Shown: piece by piece, positions 14,077-20,622 of the stretch
How positions within the stretch are numbered: the first letter of the stretch is position 1
How the letters are laid out: the number at the start of each line of letters is the position of its first letter
NCBI GenBank assembly: GCA_947630385.1
Contig: CANRHG010000012.1
Location: 1-22,266 of the forward strand
Length of the DNA stretch: 22,266 bases
From: an uncultured Eubacteriaceae bacterium
GTDB lineage: Bacteria; Bacillota; Clostridia; Eubacteriales; Eubacteriaceae
Direction: 5' to 3'
The notes under the pieces: generated by a model
Seen by the model: only the letters and a program-made list of their open reading frames with translations
Told to the model about the DNA's origin: nothing
Database searches by the model: none
Translations under genes and position numbers: made by a program

Positions 14077-15027
14077 CTAAATCAAGCGGTTGAGCTCTCT
14101 AGCTAAGAGCGAATCGATCACCAAAACATCGATGAGTTTATGGTCTAAGGTGGTTTTTAAGATATCCGCTTTGACCGCTCCGGTAATACAGGCTAATTTT
14201 AAATCGACATTTTTTAAATCCTCGAGTTCGATCCCTAAAGTCCTTTCGTTGATATCTGGAGAGCTTATGCAACCGTCTTCGTTGATAAACCGGCAGCAAA
14301 CGCTCCCGACTGAATGTAGATCTGCCAGTTGATTTAAATCCTTTTTATTCAGGTAATTGGACTTAAAAAGGCAACAATCTTCGTCCGGTAAATTGATATT
14401 CAAAAAAACCTTGTTACAGGATTTCCCTCTTTCCATGGTCTCGATGAATTTATCGTCTTTTTTTATGTATCTGGCGATATTGGCATTATTGACCATCACC
14501 GGGAAAGGAAAGTTGTAACTGTTTTTAGCGTTTAGCTTTCGTGATAACAACGAAAGAATATCGTTTGAATAACAATGGATCTTCGTGTTATCGATACTGC
14601 CGACGAGTTGACACATCAAATCGACCGGAAAGTGCATCTTCGGGAACTGTTTGACCATCTCATAGATCGTCCAGCCCCAGCCAAAACCTATACGGTCGTA
14701 GGGTTCGATGAATTCGTGTAAATAATCTGCCCCGACTTTGGCCGTGATCCGCACAGTCAGTTCGTCGTTTTCGTGTGGAACAGAAGCGATCTTGAGGCCT
14801 TTTAACTTAAAATGACTTTGGAGGTTCTGGGTCAAGTCGTTGATATCCTCTTCATCGCGGTCAATAAAAATTTTAACGATTCCTTTTCTACGGGCTTCCT
14901 CTAATTTTCTCGAGATCTGAGGTCTTGAAATAGAGTATAACTTTGCTATTTCAGCTTGCGTTTTACCTTCTTCATAATATTCATGCGCGATATTACTCAG
15001 TAGCGCACGGTTCGTTGATTCTTTCAT
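14077..15027 (-). CDS. SorC-family sugar-responsive transcriptional regulator
   Basis: This protein of about 316 aa has an N-terminal helix-turn-helix (EGKTQAEIAKLYSISRPQISRKLEEARRKGIV, about residues 20-52) and a C-terminal SorC effector-binding domain (phosphosugar isomerase-like fold; GFGWGWTIYEMV, then GAVKADILKTTL near the end). SorC/DeoR-type proteins bind phosphorylated sugars and usually repress a neighbouring catabolic operon. The ATG at 15027 is preferred, with GGTGG 5 bases upstream; the TTG at 15039 would add four residues. It is divergent from the four-gene aldolase/kinase operon, and DeoR-like palindromes lie in the shared control region, which fits local repression. The inducer is probably a phosphorylated intermediate made by the FGGY kinase. 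Confidence 0.9.
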   Translation of the reverse strand: MKESTNRALLSNIAHEYYEEGKTQAEIAKLYSISRPQISRKLEEARRKGIVKIFIDRDEEDINDLTQNLQSHFKLKGLKIASVPHENDELTVRITAKVGADYLHEFIEPYDRIGFGWGWTIYEMVKQFPKMHFPVDLMCQLVGSIDNTKIHCYSNDILSLLSRKLNAKNSYNFPFPVMVNNANIARYIKKDDKFIETMERGKSCNKVFLNINLPDEDCCLFKSNYLNKKDLNQLADLHSVGSVCCRFINEDGCISSPDINERTLGIELEDLKNVDLKLACITGAVKADILKTTLDHKLIDVLVIDSLLARELNRLI

Positions 15028-15174
15028 GAGAGCCACCAATTCTATAAAAAATTCAATTACAAGGCCACACCACTATTTTCTATATTTTTGTACAGTAGTT
15101 TTTCAATTAATTTAACAGCAATTTCACGTTTTAACAATGATAATTTTTTCATATTCTGAGGCGCATTTTTACCC

Positions 15175-15203
15175 GTTCGGTTGAACATATGTTCAAATAT
15201 ACT
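15175..15203 (+). promoter_or_regulatory. Candidate promoter of the aldolase-kinase operon, with operator in spacer
   Basis: TATACT (15198-15203) is a good -10; the 17 bases before it hold the palindrome TTGAACATATGTTCAA, and TTCGGT sits at the -35 position (poor match). Repressor binding to the palindrome would block this promoter directly. The leader to the first ATG is about 80 nt. Confidence 0.5.
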
Positions 15204-15224
15204 AAATTATGAATAAAATTTCAA
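15181..15224. promoter_or_regulatory. Two candidate SorC/DeoR-type operators
   Basis: The perfect 16-base palindrome TTGAACATATGTTCAA (15181-15196) is followed by the imperfect dyad ATGAATAAAATTTCAA (15209-15224), centres 28 bases apart. Both resemble the Bacillus subtilis DeoR operator pattern as I remember it (TTGAACAAAATTTCAA). They lie beside a SorC-family gene and upstream of the operon with DERA, which fits. Binding is inference. Confidence 0.6.
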
Positions 15225-15291
15225 AAATCTATTGTTTAATCAAAACAGATGTCTGATAATGTTCTCCAACAATCACATTTAGGAGGTTGAT

Positions 15292-16146
15292 ATGCCTTTA
15301 TTTGACGCTGAAGGTGAGATCGATCACGAAGCACTAAAAAATGAAGTTGATTTCATGATCAACAACGGGATCACTGGATTGTTCGTCAATGGACTAGCCA
15401 GTGAGGCCCTGATGCTCTCTGATAAAGATCGAGATGCCGCGACGAAGACGATTATCGAGACGGTCGATAAGAGGGTGCCGATTATGGGAAACATAATCGC
15501 AAACTCTATCAAAAACGGAAAGGAACAAGCAAAAACCTATGAAGAACTAGGGGTAGATGCCATAATCATCACTCCGCCAGTCGTTTACAAGTACACAAGC
15601 AAGGGGATCTTAGATTTTTATAAACAGATCGCAGACAGTGTAGATTTACCAGTTTACATTTACAACGCACCTGAAACAGGTAATAAACTGAGTCCACAAC
15701 AAGTAACGACACTTTTTAACGAAAATCCTAATTTCAGGGGCTATAAAGATTCGACTCAAAACATCATCGAACAACAGACGACCTTATCACTGCTAGACGA
15801 TAAAGATTCTTTTGAATTACTAGCTGGAAGCGATGCGCAGATCGTTACGACGATGATGCTTGGCGGCAAGGGTGTTATTTCATTGATCAGCGTCGTTTAC
15901 CCGGAACTGATCGTTGATCTGGTCAAAGCTTGCAAAGACAAGAACTGGGATAAGGCCATCGAATTGCAGGATAAGGTCCTGCGGGTCAGAGAAGCTTTAA
16001 AGACTGGTCCGTTCATGTCGGCTTATAAGTATGTCAGTGAACAACTCGGAAGACCTTTAGGTCAAATGTGCCCACCACTGTCTGATCTATCCGAAGAAGA
16101 CAAAGAAAAAATAACTGCTTTATTGAAAGAACAAAATATGTTGTGA
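15292..16146 (+). CDS. DHDPS/N-acetylneuraminate lyase-family aldolase
   Basis: This 284-aa TIM-barrel enzyme forms a Schiff base with pyruvate or a related 2-keto acid. It shows Tyr124 in VYIYNAPETG and the catalytic Lys152 in RGYKDST, then the GSDAQI segment. The usual G-T-T/G-S-T-G-E loop reads NGLASEA, so the substrate site differs from dihydrodipicolinate synthase; a sugar-acid aldolase role is more likely. The N-terminus is short: the family normally has about ten residues of first beta-strand before TP, whereas here the protein starts at the equivalent of that proline (MPLFDAEGEIDHEAL). An in-frame TAG just upstream and AGGAGG 7 bases before the ATG confirm the start. First gene of the operon. 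Confidence 0.88.
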   Translation: MPLFDAEGEIDHEALKNEVDFMINNGITGLFVNGLASEALMLSDKDRDAATKTIIETVDKRVPIMGNIIANSIKNGKEQAKTYEELGVDAIIITPPVVYKYTSKGILDFYKQIADSVDLPVYIYNAPETGNKLSPQQVTTLFNENPNFRGYKDSTQNIIEQQTTLSLLDDKDSFELLAGSDAQIVTTMMLGGKGVISLISVVYPELIVDLVKACKDKNWDKAIELQDKVLRVREALKTGPFMSAYKYVSEQLGRPLGQMCPPLSDLSEEDKEKITALLKEQNML

Positions 16147-16153
16147 GGTCGTA

Positions 16154-16813
16154 ATGAATAAAAAAGAATTAGCCGGGATGATGGACCATACGTTACTCAA
16201 AGCGTTTTCAACGCCGGAAGAGATCATTCGTATCTGTCAAGAAGCGGATGAGATCGGAGCGGCTTCGGTATGCGTCAACCCCACGAACGTCGAGTTAGCG
16301 GCACAACAACTCAAAGATTCGCCTGTCAAAGTTTGTACGGTTATCGGGTTTCCTTTAGGAGCGAACACTTCAGAAACAAAGGCCTTTGAAGCAAAAGATG
16401 CTATTGAAAAAGGTGCCGATGAAGTCGATATGGTCGTGAATATCGGAGCCCTAAAAGCCGGAGATCTCAAAAAGGTCGAAGACGACATCAAAGCGGTCGT
16501 TGATGCCTCAGGGGATAAATTAGTCAAAGTCATTATCGAGACCTGTTACCTCGATGACGACGAAAAAGTGCAGGCCTGTAAAGCCGCCGCGAACGCAGGA
16601 GCGGATTTTGTGAAGACATCGACTGGTTTTGGCACAGGCGGAGCTAAACCTGAAGACGTCAAATTAATGAAAGAATCTATTCCTGACACGATGAAAGTCA
16701 AAGCTTCGGGCGGGATGCGAAAATACAAAGACGTCGTCCCCAATCTCGAAGCGGGAGCGGACCGTTTAGGCGTCTCAGCTTCGATTGATATTTTAGAAGG
16801 TGTAGAAGAATGA
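16154..16813 (+). CDS. deoC: Deoxyribose-phosphate aldolase (DERA)
   Basis: This 219-aa cytoplasmic class I aldolase normally splits 2-deoxyribose 5-phosphate into acetaldehyde and glyceraldehyde 3-phosphate. Diagnostic segments are MDHTLLK (10-16), EVDMVVNIGAL (90-100, with the conserved Asp92), the Schiff-base Lys154 in DFVKTSTGFG, and KASGG (183-187) with its essential Lys. Length is normal. It starts 7 bases after the first aldolase gene, behind GAGG, and overlaps the next gene by ATGA. Since the operon has no nucleoside phosphorylase or phosphopentomutase but has a sugar kinase and a dehydrogenase, the phosphorylated substrate is likely made from a free sugar or polyol rather than from DNA nucleosides. 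Confidence 0.94.
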   Translation: MNKKELAGMMDHTLLKAFSTPEEIIRICQEADEIGAASVCVNPTNVELAAQQLKDSPVKVCTVIGFPLGANTSETKAFEAKDAIEKGADEVDMVVNIGALKAGDLKKVEDDIKAVVDASGDKLVKVIIETCYLDDDEKVQACKAAANAGADFVKTSTGFGTGGAKPEDVKLMKESIPDTMKVKASGGMRKYKDVVPNLEAGADRLGVSASIDILEGVEE

Positions 16814-17616
16814 ACGAAGAAAAAAGCAATCCCGTCATCGTTGTGACCGGAGCCGGTCAAGGCATTGGTAAAGCTATCTCTCTTTATTTTGCTGAACGCG
16901 GCTACGACGTAGCGGCCCTAGATAAAAATTTAGAAAACGCGCTTGCGACCGCGAAAGAAGCGGAAGAACTGGGTACAAAAGCGTTAGCCTTAGAATGTGA
17001 CGTAACAAACAGAGATCAAGTCAAAGACGTATATAAAAAGATCGACGATGAATTCGGTAAGATCGACGTCCAGGTCAACAACGCAGGTATTTTCATTCGA
17101 GAACGCATCGAAGATTTTACAGATAAGAACTGCGACGCTCTGATCGATGTTAATCTCAAAGGCGTCTTGAATACGAGCCGTGAAGCCATCAAAATCATGA
17201 AGAGAAATGAAAATGGTGGCAGTATCATAAACGCACATTCGATTCTAGGTCAGTTCCCAGATTTTGGCCTAGGTATCTATGGCGCGACAAAAGCTGGCGT
17301 ACGACTTCTTACGAGAGTATTGGCGGCTGAATGTGCGCCGTACGGGATTCGCGTAAACGGCTACGCTCCGTCAGTGACCGATACACCAATGGTCCACCAC
17401 ATTATTGAAGAAAGACCGGACGCTAAACTGGACCAGATCCCGATGAGAGAATTTGGTACACCTGAACAGATCGCAAAACTATGTTGGTTCTTTGCTAGTG
17501 ATCTAAGTGAATACACAACTGGCGTAAATGTTCCTTGCGACGGCGGAACATGGGACGTACAAAGGCCATTTATGGCTTGGAACGAAGTTAAAAAAGAAAG
17601 AGAAGAAAGTAAATGA
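16810..17616 (+). CDS. Short-chain dehydrogenase/reductase (SDR), likely polyol or sugar dehydrogenase
   Basis: This 268-aa NAD(P)-dependent classical SDR has the cofactor motif TGAGQGIG (13-20) and NNAG (90-93). Its catalytic set is Ser144, Tyr157 and Lys161 (HSILGQ, YGATK). An acidic residue after beta-2 (ALDKN, Asp38) suggests NAD over NADP. The C-terminal part has the usual PCDGGTWDVQ. It overlaps deoC (ATGA) at its start and the kinase gene (ATGA) at its end, so the three are translationally coupled. In this setting it probably oxidises a polyol to a ketose or interconverts a sugar before phosphorylation; the substrate is unknown. Confidence 0.91.
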   Translation: MNEEKSNPVIVVTGAGQGIGKAISLYFAERGYDVAALDKNLENALATAKEAEELGTKALALECDVTNRDQVKDVYKKIDDEFGKIDVQVNNAGIFIRERIEDFTDKNCDALIDVNLKGVLNTSREAIKIMKRNENGGSIINAHSILGQFPDFGLGIYGATKAGVRLLTRVLAAECAPYGIRVNGYAPSVTDTPMVHHIIEERPDAKLDQIPMREFGTPEQIAKLCWFFASDLSEYTTGVNVPCDGGTWDVQRPFMAWNEVKKEREESK

Positions 17617-19166
17617 AAGAAAAAAAAGAAGGCTATGTCGTCGGTATCGACTCCGGTACTTCTATGGTTAAAGCCGCATTGTTTGACTTAAATGGGAATG
17701 AAATCGAAGTAGCCGCAAGAGAAACACCAGTACAAGAACCACATTTTGGCTGGTCGGAATTCGACATGAATACTGATTGGGAAGCGGTCGCAGGCGTTAT
17801 CAAAGATTTGATCGAAAAAAGTGGCGTTTCAAACGAAGAGATCCTAGCCGTTGGTCTTGGTGGAAAAGGCGTCGGTGTTTGCTTCTTAGATGAAAACAAT
17901 AAGCCTGTCCGTAACGGAATCCTCTGGAACGACGCGCGTTGTGCAGATATGACTAAAGAATGGATCGAATCCGGAAAAATGGAAGACATCTTCAACTGCA
18001 CGAGTAACTGGCTCATGACCGGTGACGTCGGAATCTTACTGCCTTGGATGAAAGAGAACGAACCGGAAATCCTAGATCAGACCGATAAATTTGTCTTAAA
18101 TACGAACTGGATGTGCTACAACCTGACCGGTAATTTCGGGACGAACGCGACAGATTTCTATTCTCAGGTCGGTCCAGACAGAGAATACAACGAAGAAGTC
18201 ATGAAGATCGAAGGCATTGAAGATCTAAAGGATAAATTCCTGCCGATGCAAAATCCTTGGGAAGTAGCCGGCTACGTGACCAAAGAAGCGGCTGAACAGA
18301 CCGGTCTAAAAGAAGGTACGCCTGTTGCCTCGATCGGTTGGGACGTTGTCTGCTGTACCGCTGGTGTCGGCGCAATCCATCCAGGACAAGCCAACATCAT
18401 CTTAGGAACTTCCGGCGTTATCATGGTCAGTATGCCTGAATTCGCGACTTCACCGATGCTCGGTTGCCAGACGATCAGCAGCTATCCAGGAATGTGGGAA
18501 CAACTCATCGCGCCGCTGACCGGCACACCGAATACCGACTGGTTCAATGGAAACTTCTCTTATGAAGACACTCAAAGAGCTAAAGAAGAAGGCAGGAGTG
18601 TTTTTGAACTTTACGATGAAGAGATCGCCAAAGTCAATCCTGGAAGTAATGGGGTCATTTATCATCCATACATGAATGCTGCTGGAGAAAGAGCTCCGTT
18701 CACGAATACAAACGCTCGTGGTAATTTCTTCGGTTTAAACATGGGGACCGACCGTCACACGATGCACCGTGCGGTCTACGAAGGTATGGCTTTTGCGAAT
18801 AAACACTGCCTAGACGCCTACACTTATCCCGTTACTGATATCCGTCTATCCGGTGGTGGTACGAAATCTGAAGTTTGGTGCCAGATATTTGCCGATATCT
18901 GTAATGCCAAAATCAGTTTACCTGGAGGAACAGAATTTGGAGCCAAAGGCGTTGCAGCCAATGCCGCTTATGCTGCAGGACTCTTCGACTCACTCGATGA
19001 CGCTTACGATTCCTTCTGTCAGGTAGAAAGGGTTTACGAACCGATTCCGGAAAACGTTAAGATCTACGAACAACTTTACGAAGTTTATAAACAGATTCCG
19101 GAAGCTCTATTTCCAGCTTGGGAAGCTCGTACGAAGTTCCTAAAAGACAACGACTTTGAAGGATAA
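17613..19166 (+). CDS. FGGY-family carbohydrate kinase (LyxK/EryA-like)
   Basis: This 517-aa ATP-dependent sugar kinase has the N-terminal phosphate motif GIDSGTSMVKAALFD (11-25), the WNDAR segment (105-109), the catalytic Asp244 in IGWDVVCCTAGVGA, GTSGVIMVS, and the C-terminal adenosine motif LSGGGTKSEVW. It keeps both domains at full length. The N-terminal half (GGKGVGVCFLDENNKPVRNGILWNDAR) reads most like L-xylulose/3-keto-gulonate or erythritol kinases among members I can recall; xylulokinase is also possible. Last gene of the operon, overlapping the SDR gene by ATGA. No transporter is encoded here, so uptake must lie elsewhere. No strong terminator follows. Confidence 0.9.
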   Translation: MKEKKEGYVVGIDSGTSMVKAALFDLNGNEIEVAARETPVQEPHFGWSEFDMNTDWEAVAGVIKDLIEKSGVSNEEILAVGLGGKGVGVCFLDENNKPVRNGILWNDARCADMTKEWIESGKMEDIFNCTSNWLMTGDVGILLPWMKENEPEILDQTDKFVLNTNWMCYNLTGNFGTNATDFYSQVGPDREYNEEVMKIEGIEDLKDKFLPMQNPWEVAGYVTKEAAEQTGLKEGTPVASIGWDVVCCTAGVGAIHPGQANIILGTSGVIMVSMPEFATSPMLGCQTISSYPGMWEQLIAPLTGTPNTDWFNGNFSYEDTQRAKEEGRSVFELYDEEIAKVNPGSNGVIYHPYMNAAGERAPFTNTNARGNFFGLNMGTDRHTMHRAVYEGMAFANKHCLDAYTYPVTDIRLSGGGTKSEVWCQIFADICNAKISLPGGTEFGAKGVAANAAYAAGLFDSLDDAYDSFCQVERVYEPIPENVKIYEQLYEVYKQIPEALFPAWEARTKFLKDNDFEG

Positions 19167-19231
19167 ATAAAAACGACAACTATTCAAAAGTGACATTTTA
19201 TTTTAGGAGCTTCATATAAAATTATTTTAAA

Positions 19232-19384
19232 GGGAACCTAGGTTTAAACTGGTTTTTGATTTTTAGTTTTAATATTCAGAAGCTTTTAATATAGCGTTTT
19301 GAGTGCTTCCCCATATTAAAAGACAACCTCCGAGGTGATTAGTACAGAACCTAGGCTCCTTTTATAATTGTACTGAAGGTACCC
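19232..19384 (-). ncRNA. Candidate structured small RNA, unidentified family
   Basis: A minus-strand promoter starts a transcript near 19384 that folds into a closed shape. The terminal stem pairs 19348-19359 with 19232-19244 (GGAGCCTAGGTT with AACCTAGGTTCCC, one A-C mismatch). A large internal loop contains a small ACCTCGGAGGT hairpin. The apical stem is a perfect CTTTTAATAT/ATATTAAAAG (19313-19322 with 19283-19292), continued past a GGGGA bulge by AGC/GCT and closed by an ACTCAAAAC loop. The shape, terminal stem then central bubble then apical stem, recalls 6S RNA, but the length (about 153 nt) and sequence are not a match I can confirm. No ORF or good terminator was seen. Together with its promoter and the hairpins to 19565, it accounts for the 423-base gap after the kinase. 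Confidence 0.5.
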
Positions 19385-19388
19385 CCGT

Positions 19389-19417
19389 AATATAATAAAA
19401 ATTCCAAATTTTTTCAA
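19389..19417 (-). promoter_or_regulatory. Strong candidate sigma-A promoter for the small RNA
   Basis: The minus strand reads TTGAAA (19417-19412), a spacer of exactly 17 bases, then TATATT (19394-19389), followed by a run of G residues where transcription would start. No protein gene lies in its path for more than 200 bases before the convergent kinase gene, so it appears to serve a non-coding RNA. Confidence 0.65.
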
Positions 19418-19441
19418 TCTCTATTTCTTTTTTTGATCAGA

Positions 19442-19476
19442 TAAAAATGAGCCCAGCGTATTTCGTTGGGCTCATA
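19442..19476 (-). terminator. Terminator of the valS-SGNH-yjbQ transcript
   Basis: ATGAGCCCA and TGGGCTCAT form a nine-pair stem, extended inward by three pairs including a G-U (19448-19476), around a TATTT loop. On the minus strand it is followed by TTTTTAT (19446-19442). It lies downstream of the yjbQ stop and upstream of the small RNA promoter. Confidence 0.88.
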
Positions 19477-19485
19477 AATTATTTA

Positions 19486-19530
19486 ACTGTCAAATTGAAG
19501 TTCAGTTTCACTCAACTTCATTTTGACAGT
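19486..19530. repeat. Long inverted repeat after yjbQ
   Basis: ACTGTCAAA (19486-19494) plus TGAAGTT (19496-19502) pair with AACTTCA (19514-19520) plus TTTGACAGT (19522-19530), a 16-pair stem with one T-T mismatch and an 11-base loop. No U run follows on either strand. A second dyad, GCCT, AGCTT / AAGCT, AGGC, lies next to it at about 19533-19564. They form a structured 3' untranslated region ahead of the terminator. Confidence 0.6.
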
Positions 19531-19589
19531 CTAGCCTCAGCTTTTTAAAAGCTACGTTCTAGGCGAAAATATAGGTACCGATGTCATTC

Positions 19590-20006
19590 CTAGTCTCCAA
19601 TAATTTTGATGAGCACGCGTTTATCTCTTTTTCCGTCGAACTCGTAGTAGAAGATCTGCTCCCAGGTTCCAAAATCCAGGTGATTGTCCGTGACGGCGAC
19701 AACGGCCTCTCTACCAACGAGCGTCCGCTTTAAGTGCGCGTCCGCATTGTCTTCAAAACCGTTGTGGTCGTACTGGGAATATGGCTTCTCCGGCGCGAGC
19801 TTTTCCAGCCAACGCTCATAATCTCGGTGAAGGCCCGACTCGTCGTCGTTGATAAAAACGCTAGCCGTGATGTTCATCGCGTTAACCAGACAAAGTCCCT
19901 GTTCGATCCCGGAATCTTCGATCGCTTTTTGTACTTCGTAGGTTATGTTGATGATCGCTCTTCTAGTAGGCGTATGAAAATGCAAAACCTTTCTATAAGA
20001 TTTCAT
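19590..20006 (-). CDS. yjbQ: YjbQ/UPF0047-family protein
   Basis: This 138-aa cytoplasmic protein belongs to the YjbQ (UPF0047) family, recognised by the N-terminal LHFHTPTRRAIINITYEV region, GLCLVNAMNITASVFINDDE, the metal-site-like DAHLKRTLVG, and the C-terminal FGTWEQIFYYEFDGKRDKRVLIKIIG. Family members form trimers, and some have shown weak thiamine-phosphate synthase activity; the physiological role is not settled. Length is normal. A good ribosome site (GGAGA) lies 6 bases before the ATG inside the end of the SGNH gene, and the two frames overlap by 14 bases, so translation is probably coupled. Confidence 0.93.
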   Translation of the reverse strand: MKSYRKVLHFHTPTRRAIINITYEVQKAIEDSGIEQGLCLVNAMNITASVFINDDESGLHRDYERWLEKLAPEKPYSQYDHNGFEDNADAHLKRTLVGREAVVAVTDNHLDFGTWEQIFYYEFDGKRDKRVLIKIIGD

Positions 20007-20622
20007 TCTTTATCTCCTCAAATATAATCCTTGCCGTTTGTTTGTGGCCTTCTTTATCGAGGTGAAGACCGTCCGGACAGACCTTGACCGTCTTAGCCAA
20101 ATCGGTATAAAAACAGCCGTGGCGTTTGGCGATCTCTAAAAACGTATACGAAAGCTTATGGGCGTTTTCAACGGAACTTTCCGAAAACTCTGAAACGCCT
20201 TCAAGACAAGCTCTTGTTATTACCGGCGGCGACAGAACCAAAATTTTCGGTTTTGGATAAAGTTTGTCCCAGGGTCGTTCGTTGATCAGTCGGATCAGCG
20301 ACTGCAGACCCAAAGCGATCGAATTCGCGTCCTGGCCGTAAGTTTGTTTTAAGTCGTTCGAGCCTAGAAAAAGAATAACCAGATCGAGCGGGCGGCTTTG
20401 ATCTAGGATCATCGGAAGAACCGTCCTTCCGTTACGGTCGTAACGGAAAGGATCGTCAAAGGCCGTCGTACGGCCGTTTAGACCGGCTTCGATAACGTTA
20501 AAATTATTTCCTAAAAGTTGTTGCAAGATCCCGGTCCAGCGCTCGCTATAATCCAGGCGTCCTCCGGTCAGATAATCGTAACCGAACGTATTGGAGTCTC
20601 CAAAACAAAGGATGTTATACAT
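19993..20622 (-). CDS. SGNH/GDSL-family hydrolase
   Basis: This 209-aa esterase-type enzyme has block I FGDSNTFGYDY with the nucleophile Ser, block II GLNGRTT, block III GSND, and block V DGLHLDKEGH with the catalytic Asp-x-x-His. No signal peptide is present, so it should act in the cytoplasm. The family covers arylesterases, carbohydrate deacetylases and thioesterases, and the substrate here cannot be told; the GLNGRTT and DDPFRYDRNG segments resemble the arylesterase/acyltransferase branch. The ATG at 20622 is preferred over the TTG at 20628; both overlap the valS stop (20617-20615). It has no clear ribosome site, which fits coupling to valS translation, and overlaps yjbQ by 14 bases at its end. 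Confidence 0.9.
   Translation of the reverse strand: MYNILCFGDSNTFGYDYLTGGRLDYSERWTGILQQLLGNNFNVIEAGLNGRTTAFDDPFRYDRNGRTVLPMILDQSRPLDLVILFLGSNDLKQTYGQDANSIALGLQSLIRLINERPWDKLYPKPKILVLSPPVITRACLEGVSEFSESSVENAHKLSYTFLEIAKRHGCFYTDLAKTVKVCPDGLHLDKEGHKQTARIIFEEIKNEIL

Noticed and set aside
14077..19166. AI-2 uptake (lsr) system, from SorC regulator plus FGGY kinase plus aldolase
   Set aside because: The kinase reads closer to LyxK/EryA than LsrK, the aldolase is a true DERA, there is no LsrG, and no transporter is present.
19232..19384. T-box, SRP RNA or tmRNA
   Set aside because: The T-box GGTGG core, the SRP tetraloop/asymmetric loop sequences and the tmRNA tRNA-like ends were looked for and not found; the downstream gene is convergent, so a cis leader makes no sense.
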